A stretch of DNA of 33,074 nucleotides, from contig CACGIE010000014.1 of the NCBI GenBank assembly GCA_902573015.1, forward strand, positions 1-33,074, written 5' to 3'. Shown here piece after piece: positions 22,575-30,387 of this stretch. This DNA is from an uncultured Candidatus Poseidoniales archaeon (GTDB lineage: Archaea; Thermoplasmatota; Poseidoniia; Poseidoniales; Thalassarchaeaceae). Each line of letters starts with the position of its first letter. Positions within the stretch are counted from its first letter, which is position 1. The position numbers and the translations under genes were made by a program. The notes beneath the pieces were generated by a model that did no database searches, was not told the DNA's origin, and saw only the letters and a program-made list of their open reading frames with translations.

Positions 22575-24128
22575 TTACTCCGCTTCCATTGCTCCTTTGG
22601 CTATTTGTGGTGCGGCTGCTTGCGCCATACCCATAGCCCCTTGTTCTAACATTTGTTGTTGCATTAGTTGTTGTTGCATCATTGCTTCTTGCTGCTTTTG
22701 TTCCTCTGATTTAATTAGACCAGAGGTGTCAATACCTAGAGAGGCTGCTAGTCTGTCTATGTAATCACCCAAATTCATCTCACTTGCAATAACTTCTGCA
22801 CCTAAAGGCTGAAGATATTGTAAGAATGTTGCAAGTTTGTTTAAGTCTTGTCCACGCCCTAGTGCCTCAATGCCTGTAACAACAGCAGGTTTAACACTAT
22901 CCTTAGGCATCTTTGGCATCTTGCCCTGTTTTTGCAGAGATGCTAGTAGTAGATTAATTAATGGCATCTGAAACTCTTGTGACAGAATAGAGTAGATACC
23001 ACCAATAGCAGTCTCTAACTCTTGTGCCATAAAGCGCACTTCTTCAGCAGTTACACGCTCTGCCGCACGTTGTACAGATGAATTTAACAGAAAGGCTGCT
23101 GCCAATCTGTCATTAATCATACGCATAGTTTCTAATGCAACTCTAAAGTCACCTGACTTCTGTACTTGCAGAGTAGAAACATCATTAGCGTCACCATTAA
23201 TAAACGCACCATTAGGTGCTTTGGACAAGTCCTTAGACTTTGTAGTACCATTTGGACGAACCATAAACAGTACCTTACTTGAAGCAGCACTACCTTGTAC
23301 AATAGCTTGGGTCAATGCCTCAAGACTACGTAGGTCTCCCATGTACTCTTCAATGAAACCACGTCCATAATCTTCACCATCAATACGTATAAAACGTAAT
23401 GGAATGAATGGGTTAGTTTCTTCTTTAAATGTACCACGTGAATTAGGTACTTCAATACCAGCTACCTCTTGGTGTGTCATGTAGCCATTTTTTTGCTTTG
23501 TAAGACAAGTATAAAGGTCATAGTTCTTTACAGGAGAACCTGTTTTATGCGAATCTTCTTGAGCAGGTATTAATGCACGTACTTCTTCTGGAAGCATAAG
23601 AGCAGATATGCTCTCTTTTGTAATAATTTCCAGTAGATTACCCATAGCGTCACGCTTGACGCAGTATCTATCTGGCCTATATACTTTCATGCCACCTTCT
23701 TTGGGCATATATACTAGTGCATTACCAGTTACGATAAGCAACTTTAGTGCCTCAAAGACAGGAACACGTATAGATTTACTCTCAATCTCCTGCATTGCTG
23801 CACGTTCAATACGTGCTAGTCCCTCTTCTACTTGACCACGATTGTCACCTGCTATAGCTTGCAAGTCAAAGTCATCAATCGTCAAACGAAAGAATGGACT
23901 GTTAGGTGGTAATAGAGCAAGTAGGAGTTTAGATGCTAGATTATTTACACCCCTTGCCCCAATGCCTTGATATGGTGTAGCATACCTAGTAGTACTGCTG
24001 TGTCCTTCATCTGGCAAAAGAGTAGGGATAGTTAGCTTTGCTGCTTCACGTCCTCTTTCTAGAAACGTGTCTCGTTCAGCCTCTAGCTGGCTGTAGCGTT
24101 TGGCTAGTGTTCCTACCTCTTGTTCCAT
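22575..24128 (-). CDS. Portal / head-tail connector (T7 gp8-like)
   Basis: A 517-residue portal subunit, close to T7 gp8 (536). The N-terminus (LAKRYSQLEAERDTFLERGR, then EAAKLTIPTLLPDEGHSS) and GARGVNNLASKLLLALLPPN are diagnostic of this family. The tail of the protein is Gln/Met-rich (EAMMQQQLMQQQMLEQGAMG). Twelve copies form the DNA channel at the head vertex, which the terminase and tail tube A bind. The ATG has AAGGGA upstream. Confidence 0.96.
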   Translation of the reverse strand: MEQEVGTLAKRYSQLEAERDTFLERGREAAKLTIPTLLPDEGHSSTTRYATPYQGIGARGVNNLASKLLLALLPPNSPFFRLTIDDFDLQAIAGDNRGQVEEGLARIERAAMQEIESKSIRVPVFEALKLLIVTGNALVYMPKEGGMKVYRPDRYCVKRDAMGNLLEIITKESISALMLPEEVRALIPAQEDSHKTGSPVKNYDLYTCLTKQKNGYMTHQEVAGIEVPNSRGTFKEETNPFIPLRFIRIDGEDYGRGFIEEYMGDLRSLEALTQAIVQGSAASSKVLFMVRPNGTTKSKDLSKAPNGAFINGDANDVSTLQVQKSGDFRVALETMRMINDRLAAAFLLNSSVQRAAERVTAEEVRFMAQELETAIGGIYSILSQEFQMPLINLLLASLQKQGKMPKMPKDSVKPAVVTGIEALGRGQDLNKLATFLQYLQPLGAEVIASEMNLGDYIDRLAASLGIDTSGLIKSEEQKQQEAMMQQQLMQQQMLEQGAMGMAQAAAPQIAKGAMEAE

Positions 24129-24132
24129 TTAC

Positions 24133-24351
24133 TTATCCCTTCGGAATCTGTAGCCCTGATGTACCTTCACCGCCTACATTAGCGGCTGCTGGCTGTGCTA
24201 TTAATGCACGTTTACCTCTACGTTTTCTACGTATACCTTCACCTTCTGTTTCTACAGTCATAGGAGTTTCCTGTTCCATTTCTTTCATAGAACCCCTTAA
24301 CATTACAGGAGGTGGTGGTGGTGCAGGTCTTGATTTACGTCCACCGCCCAT
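24133..24351 (-). CDS. Small Pro/Arg-rich virion protein, gp7.3-like
   Basis: A 72-residue protein just before the portal gene. It begins GGGRKSRPAPPPPPV and has a basic patch IRRKRRGKRALIAQP and a C-terminal GLQIPKG. T7 gp6.7 and gp7.3, small ejected virion proteins with low-complexity sequence, lie in the same place. T7 gp7.3 also ends in a GKKSL...GGINI pattern. It is clearly related to its upstream neighbour (shared MGG start, GKRAL and GLQI-x-KG end). The ribosome-binding site AAAGG is close before ATG 24351. The homology to gp7.3 is inferred from position and pattern. Confidence 0.7.
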   Translation of the reverse strand: MGGGRKSRPAPPPPPVMLRGSMKEMEQETPMTVETEGEGIRRKRRGKRALIAQPAAANVGGEGTSGLQIPKG

Positions 24352-24352
24352 T

Positions 24353-24580
24353 TTAACTACCTTTCTTTATTTGTAGACCAGCTACCGCTTTTGGTACTTG
24401 TCCAGTTTCTTGTTTAACATCTGTTCTTAACGCTCTCTTGCCCTTCTTTTTCTTACCTATTTCTGTTGTTACTTCTGTATCATCAGCTAATTCTAACTCA
24501 GGTGTTTTAGTAACAGCAGTAACAGGACGAGCAGGAGCAGGTAAAGGAGCAGGCGCACGTTGTGAAAAAACTCCACCCAT
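24353..24580 (-). CDS. Small Pro/Ala-Lys-rich virion protein, gp6.7/gp7.3-like
   Basis: A 75-residue protein from ATG 24580. It opens MGGVFSQRAPAPLPAPARP, has an acidic middle and then KKKKGKRALRTDVKQETGQV with a GLQIKKGS end. The pattern repeats in the next gene, so the two look like a tandem duplication. The ATG has GAGGA about nine bases upstream, inside the end of the previous gene; a TTG at 24595 would give five more residues and is less likely. The likely role is a minor ejected virion protein, as for T7 gp6.7/gp7.3. Confidence 0.7.
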   Translation of the reverse strand: MGGVFSQRAPAPLPAPARPVTAVTKTPELELADDTEVTTEIGKKKKGKRALRTDVKQETGQVPKAVAGLQIKKGS

Positions 24581-24581
24581 G

Positions 24582-24764
24582 TCAATCTTCCTCAAAATCT
24601 CTTTGTTGTAACTCTTTTAACTTATCTATTACAGATTGTTGTCCCCTGAGGAAAGCTAAATCCTCAGAGGAAATCTGTTCAAGCGGTAGTTTGTTGGGAT
24701 AGATTGCAGTCAAATGGTTTAGTAGGCCATCTGTAATGTTAAAGTCGTTTCCTAATACTTTCAT
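24582..24764 (-). CDS. Small protein of unknown function at the head of the structural block
   Basis: A 60-residue protein from ATG 24764 with sequence features NDFNITDGLLNHLTAIYPNK and LAFLRGQQSVIDKLKELQQR, then an acidic end. It is probably two helices. It is the first gene after the candidate phage promoter, so it should be expressed with the head genes. I see no good Shine-Dalgarno element; TTG 24773 is an alternative start three codons upstream. I recall similar short proteins before the portal gene in marine podoviruses but cannot name a function. Confidence 0.75.
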   Translation of the reverse strand: MKVLGNDFNITDGLLNHLTAIYPNKLPLEQISSEDLAFLRGQQSVIDKLKELQQRDFEED

Positions 24765-24775
24765 AATAAACAAAC

Positions 24776-24800
24776 TTTCGCTAATGATGTAACTTTAGAT
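24776..24800 (-). promoter_or_regulatory. Candidate phage RNA polymerase promoter before the head genes
   Basis: This is the better-formed copy of the 25-bp element also found at 8565-8589. On the minus strand it reads ATCTAAAGTTACATCATTAG then CGAAA. It contains the stop codon of the reductase gene and lies 12 bases before the ATG of the first structural-block gene. The position equals T7 phi6.5, ahead of the head genes. A polymerase gene is not in the window, but phages with this gene order usually encode one beyond the SSB gene. Confidence 0.55.
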
Positions 24801-26696
24801 ATCAACTATCTCACAAGCACCTGCTGTACAGGCTAGAGTTTGTGACCCACTGGTAGTATCTTCTTTCTCATATAGAGACAAAGCCGCCCAATCAATCTCC
24901 TTCGGCATCTTCTCATACAACTCTTCATATTCTTCCTTTGTAATGTCTTGATATGGAGCTTGTGCATAGGTGTGGTCACTGTGTGGTAGGAATGAGATAC
25001 CAGAACAAATGTCAAAGTTCTCATATACCCATGCTCCTACTTCCATCCACTCAGCATCACGTACTGTGATAGTCACAGATGGTTTGTGTTCACACCACGC
25101 CAAAGCGTAGTTCTTCCACAGAGCAAGTTGTTCTAATGCAGTCATATCATTGCGAGTAATAGCTCCTACAGGGGAACGCATTGGAAAACTAAACACTGTA
25201 GTGGCGTCAGGTTTCATCACACATGGTTCAGCAGGAATACCACTGTCTTTCATAAACTGTGTCAGTGGGTCTTTATTGTCACCACGAACAGTACGAATGT
25301 AGTACTCACTATGACGTGCATGTATTCCTGATGCACTGTCTACTAGCTGTGACACTGTACCAGAAGGTTTAACACATGTGATAGCTGATGAGTGTTCAAT
25401 GCCTAACTTATCAGCATACTCTGCGTTTGTATCAATAGCTACTTTCTTCATCTCTGCCAGCCAACGTGTACTGTCAATAGTCTTGGAAAGTAAGTAGTTA
25501 TCCATGATTCCTGTCAATGATACACCAAGTAGACGTTCTTCCTCTGTATTTTTCTGCCATATTTTACGCAAGTATGGCATCTTTGTAAAGGTAGATTGTA
25601 TTGTACCAAGTATAGTAGCCAAACGTACCTTGCGTTTTAGTTCATCTATGTTATCACTGTGACGTACTACTACCTCAGTTAGGTTACAGAATTGGTAAGG
25701 ACGTAAGATAATTTCTGAGCATGGGTTAGTACCCCACTCGTGTCCTGTCTCACGTCTGCCATTCTTCTCTACATGTTTGTTAGCAGCCACGCGACTAAAG
25801 ATACCACGCTCACCTGACTTGCTCTCTACTAGAGCCAGCCATTCACGCATGAATGTCTCCATGTCAGGCTTCTCAGTGTAGGCAGCAGAGTTGTTAGCCA
25901 ATGCTCTTTGTCCTTCATTCTCCCACCATGAACCAGATTTGGCATGTGCCATGCGTCCATCACTTAGGTTGGACAGGCTAATCATAGCTGACCTACGTAC
26001 ACCACCTACTACCACAATCTCACCAATCTTACACATGATATCGTGACACTCAAGACTGTTTAACCTACGTCCAGATGCACCTTTGAACTTAGCTACAACA
26101 AACTTAAACAAATCTTCTAGTGGTTCAGCACCGGATGCACGTCCACCAAATGTCTTTAGTCTAGAACCAGCAGGACGTACTTCAGATGTATCCCACACTG
26201 GAATGTCACCAGCATACAAGTACGTCATCAACCTATGTAAAGATTTAGCCCAACCTTCTTTGCTATCCTTTACCATGATGACATCGCTAGTAGTCTCTAG
26301 TTTCTCAGGAACTTCAGGTAACTTACTGATGAACTGACGCTCAACAGAAAAACCTACTCCTGTGCCACACAGTAGGATAAACATTGCCTCATCAAAAGCA
26401 CGAATGTTGTCTACTGGTAGGTAACTACAGTTATAGATACAGGTATTGTCTCTGTCTGCTGCATCACCTGCTGTCATCAACGCTCTCATAGATGGCATGA
26501 CTTCTAAGTTTAGAATGGCATCCTCTAGCTCATCCCATGTTTGATTTGGAAGCTTTACTTTACTACCCATGAAGTTGATGTACCTAGCTACAGTCTCACT
26601 CCATGTCTCACGTCTACCTTCATCCTCTAGCCATCGAGCGTACCTGCTCGTAGCTATAAACGTCTGATAGTCTGTTGGTAAGTGGTTGCTTATCAT
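24795..26696 (-). CDS. nrdJ: Class II (adenosylcobalamin) ribonucleotide reductase
   Basis: A 633-residue monomer-type enzyme that makes deoxyribonucleotides with B12 coenzyme, without a radical-subunit partner. Motifs follow the Lactobacillus leichmannii RTPR pattern. The active-site NPCSEI has N324, thiyl C326 and E328. The second redox Cys C337 is 11 residues further on, as C408 and C419 are in RTPR. The first redox Cys is C90 (YNCSYLP). The C-terminal shuttle pair is C623 and C628. RTPR has 739 residues, so part of the regulatory or N-terminal region is reduced here. The ATG overlaps the MazG-like stop (ATGA) with GAAGGGG upstream. It lets the phage reuse host RNA for DNA in an oxygen-independent way. 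Confidence 0.94.
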   Translation of the reverse strand: MISNHLPTDYQTFIATSRYARWLEDEGRRETWSETVARYINFMGSKVKLPNQTWDELEDAILNLEVMPSMRALMTAGDAADRDNTCIYNCSYLPVDNIRAFDEAMFILLCGTGVGFSVERQFISKLPEVPEKLETTSDVIMVKDSKEGWAKSLHRLMTYLYAGDIPVWDTSEVRPAGSRLKTFGGRASGAEPLEDLFKFVVAKFKGASGRRLNSLECHDIMCKIGEIVVVGGVRRSAMISLSNLSDGRMAHAKSGSWWENEGQRALANNSAAYTEKPDMETFMREWLALVESKSGERGIFSRVAANKHVEKNGRRETGHEWGTNPCSEIILRPYQFCNLTEVVVRHSDNIDELKRKVRLATILGTIQSTFTKMPYLRKIWQKNTEEERLLGVSLTGIMDNYLLSKTIDSTRWLAEMKKVAIDTNAEYADKLGIEHSSAITCVKPSGTVSQLVDSASGIHARHSEYYIRTVRGDNKDPLTQFMKDSGIPAEPCVMKPDATTVFSFPMRSPVGAITRNDMTALEQLALWKNYALAWCEHKPSVTITVRDAEWMEVGAWVYENFDICSGISFLPHSDHTYAQAPYQDITKEEYEELYEKMPKEIDWAALSLYEKEDTTSGSQTLACTAGACEIVDI

Positions 26697-27025
26697 CTAT
26701 TGTCCCCTTCGCCACCTAGTGTCCCACGTTCTGCTCTTGCTTTCAGCTTATCGAGATTCATCTTTGCAATGTCATCAAGATTAAAACCAATGTCACGAGC
26801 TAGTGTTGCACAATACCACAGTACATCTCCTACCTCACTTGCAAGCTCAATCTTCTTTTGCTCAAAGGTTTCTTGGTCATAACCATCACGTACAAACTTC
26901 TTCACTTTGTTAGCCACCTCACCAGCCTCACCAGCTAGACCTAACGCTGGATATAGGATGCTGTGTGAGTGTGGATAGATGGCAGTCTTTACTGCTTGCT
27001 TTTGATACTCATTAAATGTTGTCAC
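26693..27025 (-). CDS. MazG-like nucleotide pyrophosphohydrolase
   Basis: A 110-residue all-alpha NTP pyrophosphatase. The metal-binding motif is clear: GLAGEAGEVANKVKK (E33, E36) and ELASEVGDVLWY (E64, D67). The end RARAERGTLGGEGDNR-type loop (ARAERGTLGGEGDNR) is typical of phage members. It hydrolyses (d)NTPs to monophosphates. Proposed roles in phages are clearing abnormal nucleotides or changing host alarmone levels; neither is shown by sequence. The start is GTG 27025, which has GGAAAG upstream and a GTGA overlap with the previous gene. Confidence 0.92.
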   Translation of the reverse strand: MTTFNEYQKQAVKTAIYPHSHSILYPALGLAGEAGEVANKVKKFVRDGYDQETFEQKKIELASEVGDVLWYCATLARDIGFNLDDIAKMNLDKLKARAERGTLGGEGDNR

Positions 27026-27321
27026 CAGTTCTTTCCTTTTGTTTCTTTAAGTAGTTCAATCATCTTGTTAAGATACCAGATAGCTTTCTCAGCATCTTCT
27101 ATAGGTTTACCTTTCTTAAACAAACGTGAACCTGTGTATTTTATTACGTTACCATGACAGTAGCTGATAGCTTCCCATGCGCCTAAGACATCAACAATAT
27201 AATCTATAGTTTCAATCTTACCTTCAGCGTAGTGGGGTGGGCTATTCACCATATCAGTAAACCTGTTGTCAGTGGTGGGTCTGTCCATTTCAATCATCTC
27301 TTCTAGTGTGTGCCTGTCCAT
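27022..27321 (-). CDS. DUF3310 protein (nucleotide kinase-associated)
   Basis: A 99-residue protein with the DUF3310 signature: VNSPPHYAEGKIETIDYIVD, then CHGNVIKYTGSRLFKKGKPI and EKAIWYLNKMIELL. The same domain occurs in T7 gp1.7, a dTMP/dGMP kinase, so a nucleotide-metabolism role is likely, though this short copy has no P-loop. ATG 27321 has GAGGTG upstream and overlaps the exonuclease stop; a second ATG at 27288 is possible. It is grouped with a pyrophosphatase and a reductase, both nucleotide enzymes. Confidence 0.9.
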   Translation of the reverse strand: MDRHTLEEMIEMDRPTTDNRFTDMVNSPPHYAEGKIETIDYIVDVLGAWEAISYCHGNVIKYTGSRLFKKGKPIEDAEKAIWYLNKMIELLKETKGKNW

Positions 27322-28022
27322 AACTTCACCTCTGCTGTATCTGTGTCATACTCACCATTTCGTAGGATACGTGCTAGTCTTGCCTGTTCTAATGCGACAG
27401 CTTCTCCCAAACCTTGTTTAGCATACGCAGTGACCACTGTGTTCCATGTAGGTTCAACCTGAAGAAGTTTATGGGCAGTAACAGCACCAATTTTAGGACA
27501 GCCTTTATAGTTATCAGTAGCATCACCTGTAAGCGTTTGTACATAGTGATTGTAGTTAGCTTCTTCTTCGCTGATTTCAACCACCTCTCCATTAATCCAA
27601 TGTTTTGCTGGTACAGTAAGCAAGTCCTTATCTTCAGACCAGATAATAGTATCTGTATTCGCAGTACCCAATATCCCCAAGACATCATCTGCTTCTAGTC
27701 TCCTATATATTATAGTGTTATATGTATCTCGTAGATATTCTCTTGCCCATCCTAGTAGCAAAGGTTTACGAGTATCCTTACGATTAGCTTTATAGTAAGG
27801 TGCTAACTCCTTACGATAGTTCTGAGTATCAGACAAAGCTATAACACAATCCTTCACAGGTGCTTCGTCTAATAACTTATCTAACTGGTCATCTAATCTA
27901 ATTGCTACATCCTGCTCAAAGCAGTGAAGTGTCCACAAACCATCACCCCAATTAATAGGTGTCTCTGCTGACGCTGCTGCCTTGTATGCTACGATGTCAC
28001 CATCAACTAGCAAAATCGTCAT
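27303..28022 (-). CDS. 5'-3' exonuclease (T7 gp6-like, FEN family)
   Basis: A 239-residue nuclease (T7 gp6 has 300). Acidic metal ligands are visible in LLVDGDIVAYKAAA (D7, D9), RRLEADDVLGILG, SEDKDLLTV and the helix-turn region TLTGDATDNYKGCPKIGAVT, which is the FEN signature. It degrades DNA from 5' ends, removing primers and breaking host DNA. The ATG has AGAGG about eight bases before it, inside the end of the small membrane gene. It comes two genes after the polymerase, in T7 order. Confidence 0.92.
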   Translation of the reverse strand: MTILLVDGDIVAYKAAASAETPINWGDGLWTLHCFEQDVAIRLDDQLDKLLDEAPVKDCVIALSDTQNYRKELAPYYKANRKDTRKPLLLGWAREYLRDTYNTIIYRRLEADDVLGILGTANTDTIIWSEDKDLLTVPAKHWINGEVVEISEEEANYNHYVQTLTGDATDNYKGCPKIGAVTAHKLLQVEPTWNTVVTAYAKQGLGEAVALEQARLARILRNGEYDTDTAEVKLWTGTH

Positions 28023-28218
28023 CGTCCATACCTCTTCGTTCTAATCGTTCCTGTAATTCTAACCTGTCTTTCATCTGCTGCAACGTGATAACTTGAATAC
28101 CTTTCATTACTTGTTGATAATCAAGGTAGGTTTCTACAATCCACTTAATACATAAGCATATTGTAACACCAAAGAAGCAACAGGTCAAGACTAACTTAAA
28201 GATAAAATCAAAGTCCAT
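28003..28218 (-). CDS. Small single-span membrane protein
   Basis: A 71-residue protein. One hydrophobic span lies near residues 5-28 (FIFKLVLTCCFFGVTICLCI) with four cysteines in it. A helical tail follows (QQMKDRLELQERLERRGMDD) and an acidic end (DDDDFAS). It lies between the nuclease-like gene and the exonuclease, with overlaps at both ends. The Cys-rich span and charged coil resemble host-membrane effectors rather than replication enzymes, but I recognise no family. A role in host takeover is speculation. Confidence 0.75.
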   Translation of the reverse strand: MDFDFIFKLVLTCCFFGVTICLCIKWIVETYLDYQQVMKGIQVITLQQMKDRLELQERLERRGMDDDDFAS

Positions 28219-28681
28219 GCTGTATACACTCCTTTGCTTGGCCTACAGACATCTTGAACCACTCACCACTACGTTCTGCCACCTGCTCTGCTCTCTTATG
28301 GGCTTCACGTTCTGCCTTTCGTCTGTTTTTAGTATAGACAGCATAGGCTAGTTTGTAGTCACGCATTGGGCTACCTGTTTGATAGTTGTTCAATCTATCT
28401 TCTGCACTCATAGACTGTCCTATCTTAACCCAATCAGGCCATGCTGAGTTAGTAATAATGTACACTTCACCTGACTTCTTCTCGTTGTAAGAACGAATAG
28501 CTGTTGCACCAATCTGTTTGGCTAGTCTTTTGAGCCTGTTCTTTCTACCCTTGATGCTGTCACATGTTCGACATGTGTACTGCTTGGTACGAGCGTTGCC
28601 TTCTGACCAGTTGTCTCCATGTATCAGAGGTGTCGAACAGTGTAGACATTCTCTAGTGGGTGTCTGCCCAATTTCTGCCAT
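28208..28681 (-). CDS. Zinc-finger plus T5orf172 (GIY-YIG-like) nuclease protein
   Basis: A 157-residue protein from ATG 28681. An N-terminal zinc finger has C12-x2-C15 and C37-x2-C40. A T5orf172/MUG113-type GIY-YIG domain follows: SGEVYIITN (71-78), WVKIGQS (K86, G88), R96, then a helix with E124, E126 and H128, and SGEWFKM. This domain cuts or nicks DNA in homing endonucleases and some phage proteins. The longer frame to 28768 would overlap the polymerase by over 100 bases, so I chose the ATG that overlaps by about 30. It could be a homing-type endonuclease or a host-DNA nickase. Confidence 0.8.
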   Translation of the reverse strand: MAEIGQTPTRECLHCSTPLIHGDNWSEGNARTKQYTCRTCDSIKGRKNRLKRLAKQIGATAIRSYNEKKSGEVYIITNSAWPDWVKIGQSMSAEDRLNNYQTGSPMRDYKLAYAVYTKNRRKAEREAHKRAEQVAERSGEWFKMSVGQAKECIQHGL

Positions 28682-30365
28682 ATTTGTATTCACTGTCGAG
28701 CTTGCATCTGAAGTTGTAGTGTCGCTCGACTTCTTCCATACATAGCTGAATAAGTTTGCCTGTTGCATCTTCTTGACCTTTCTTTACTACTAGTTGTACC
28801 TCATCATGGATGAACGCTACAATCTGTGCGTCCAAGTTTGCTTCCTTGATAGCACGTGCAATAAACACGTACCAAGTCTTACAGATTATTGCGCCAGCAG
28901 ACTGAAGCAAAGTGTTCAGTGAAGCGTGGCTATGACGAACTGGTATGGCTCTACCATCCAATCCTTTCACCCATCCTCTGTCCTCTGCCGCTTTAGCAAC
29001 AGCGTCCTTCAGATACTTTAGAGCAGGTAGTTTCTTCAGAAACTTATTCTTTATAGACTTACCTTCCTTACTTCCTTTGTTGATTATCTTACCAATCTTC
29101 TCATCACCTGCGCCATACAAAAATCCATAGATAAATGTCTTTGCATTGGAACGAGTAGGCAGACCAGCAGCTTCTTGGTTTATGGTGTGAATGTCACCAT
29201 TAACTACCTCGTGTGCATAAGACCCATCATCATAAGCAGCCATGTAATGAGCAAGACAGCGCAACTCCAACCCACTAGCATCCGCACCCAATAAGGAGTA
29301 GCCTGTGGGTGCATGAAACAAACTCCTACACTCACTACCAAATGGCGAACCCACGCTAGGAACTTGCGCCATGTTCGGATTGTTGTGCGTACAACGTGAC
29401 GTGACAGCACCCATGTGATTAACTCTACCATGTAACTTACCATTCCTTTCTACCTTTAGCCAAGCCTGTTTGCCTGTAGCTAACTGACCTATGCGTTTAT
29501 TTAGGAGTAGGTACTCGCTCAGTAGTTTTGCTTCTGGCATCTCTAGTTTTTCTAGCACAGCCTCGTCTACCTTAGGCTCACCTGTGTTAGTAAAGCTAGT
29601 AGGCTTCCATCCTTTTGACATCAACCTCTCACCAATCTGCTTTCGTGATGCAGGATTGAATGGGATTGTCTTTGTCTTGGTCTTCATCTCAACAACAGTA
29701 GGTTCAAATGCTTCCTGTAGTTGTGTCTCAATGTTGTTCTTACGCTCTGCTATGTCAGCGTACAGAGATTGTGCAGCCTTTATATTAAAATCAAAGCCAC
29801 GTTTCTCCTGCTCTATCAGCAGAGTGTGTATCTCAGTCTCAAGGTCTAACGCTTTTTGGCTGAAATTTTTTTCCACAATTTTCTGATAAAGTTTTCTTGT
29901 AACTTTGGTGTCTTGCACACAGTAGTTGAGCATCTCTTTGCTGTAGCTTCCAAAGTCCTGACTATCACCACCGAAATCACCTTTTAATTCTCCTAGTCTG
30001 TAGCCCCAAGCTTTCAGGCTCTGCCTACCTAGCAGTGCCATAGGCATCCTACCTTGCTTGTGTAGCTTAAAGTCAACCTCACGTATGTCAGGCCAAATAG
30101 TTCTAGAGTATACCAACGTGTCAAGAACCTGTTGTCCATCTTCTAACTCAAAGCTATACAGCTTCCTGAGTACTGCTAAGTCATACTCAATAATGTTATG
30201 ACCTATCAACATCTCAGCACTAGCTAGATGAATCAACCCATCCTCAATACAAGTGGGGTCAAAGGCGTACACTTCGTCAGTGTCCACATCTCTTGTGACA
30301 ATGCACCACACCTGTGTTACATCGTCTAATAAGTTATCTGCTTCAATATCAAATATTAGTTTCAT
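28653..30365 (-). CDS. Family A DNA polymerase (T7 gp5-like)
   Basis: A 570-residue replicative polymerase with 3'-5' exonuclease. The exonuclease begins FDIEADNLLD (D6, E8), followed by IGHNIIEYDLAVL and MLNYCVQDTKVT. Polymerase motif A is DASGLELR (D362). Motif B is RSNAKTFIYGFLYGAG. Motif C is FIHDEVQL (D521). T7 gp5 has 704 residues. The missing part is largely the thioredoxin-binding loop of the thumb, replaced here by a short EPTVVEMKTKTKT stretch, so another processivity mechanism is implied. ATG 30365 has GGAG about nine bases upstream, just after the primase-helicase stop. Confidence 0.96.
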   Translation of the reverse strand: MKLIFDIEADNLLDDVTQVWCIVTRDVDTDEVYAFDPTCIEDGLIHLASAEMLIGHNIIEYDLAVLRKLYSFELEDGQQVLDTLVYSRTIWPDIREVDFKLHKQGRMPMALLGRQSLKAWGYRLGELKGDFGGDSQDFGSYSKEMLNYCVQDTKVTRKLYQKIVEKNFSQKALDLETEIHTLLIEQEKRGFDFNIKAAQSLYADIAERKNNIETQLQEAFEPTVVEMKTKTKTIPFNPASRKQIGERLMSKGWKPTSFTNTGEPKVDEAVLEKLEMPEAKLLSEYLLLNKRIGQLATGKQAWLKVERNGKLHGRVNHMGAVTSRCTHNNPNMAQVPSVGSPFGSECRSLFHAPTGYSLLGADASGLELRCLAHYMAAYDDGSYAHEVVNGDIHTINQEAAGLPTRSNAKTFIYGFLYGAGDEKIGKIINKGSKEGKSIKNKFLKKLPALKYLKDAVAKAAEDRGWVKGLDGRAIPVRHSHASLNTLLQSAGAIICKTWYVFIARAIKEANLDAQIVAFIHDEVQLVVKKGQEDATGKLIQLCMEEVERHYNFRCKLDSEYKYGRNWADTH

Positions 30366-30387
30366 GCTCTGTCTCCGCAGTAGCTAG

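Noticed and set aside
29491-29886. 131-codon plus-strand frame
   Set aside because: It is antisense to the polymerase exonuclease-thumb region, Ser-rich shadow sequence.
28653-30365. Truncated polymerase pseudogene
   Set aside because: The gene is shorter than T7 gp5 but has all exonuclease and polymerase motifs; the loss is confined to the thioredoxin loop.
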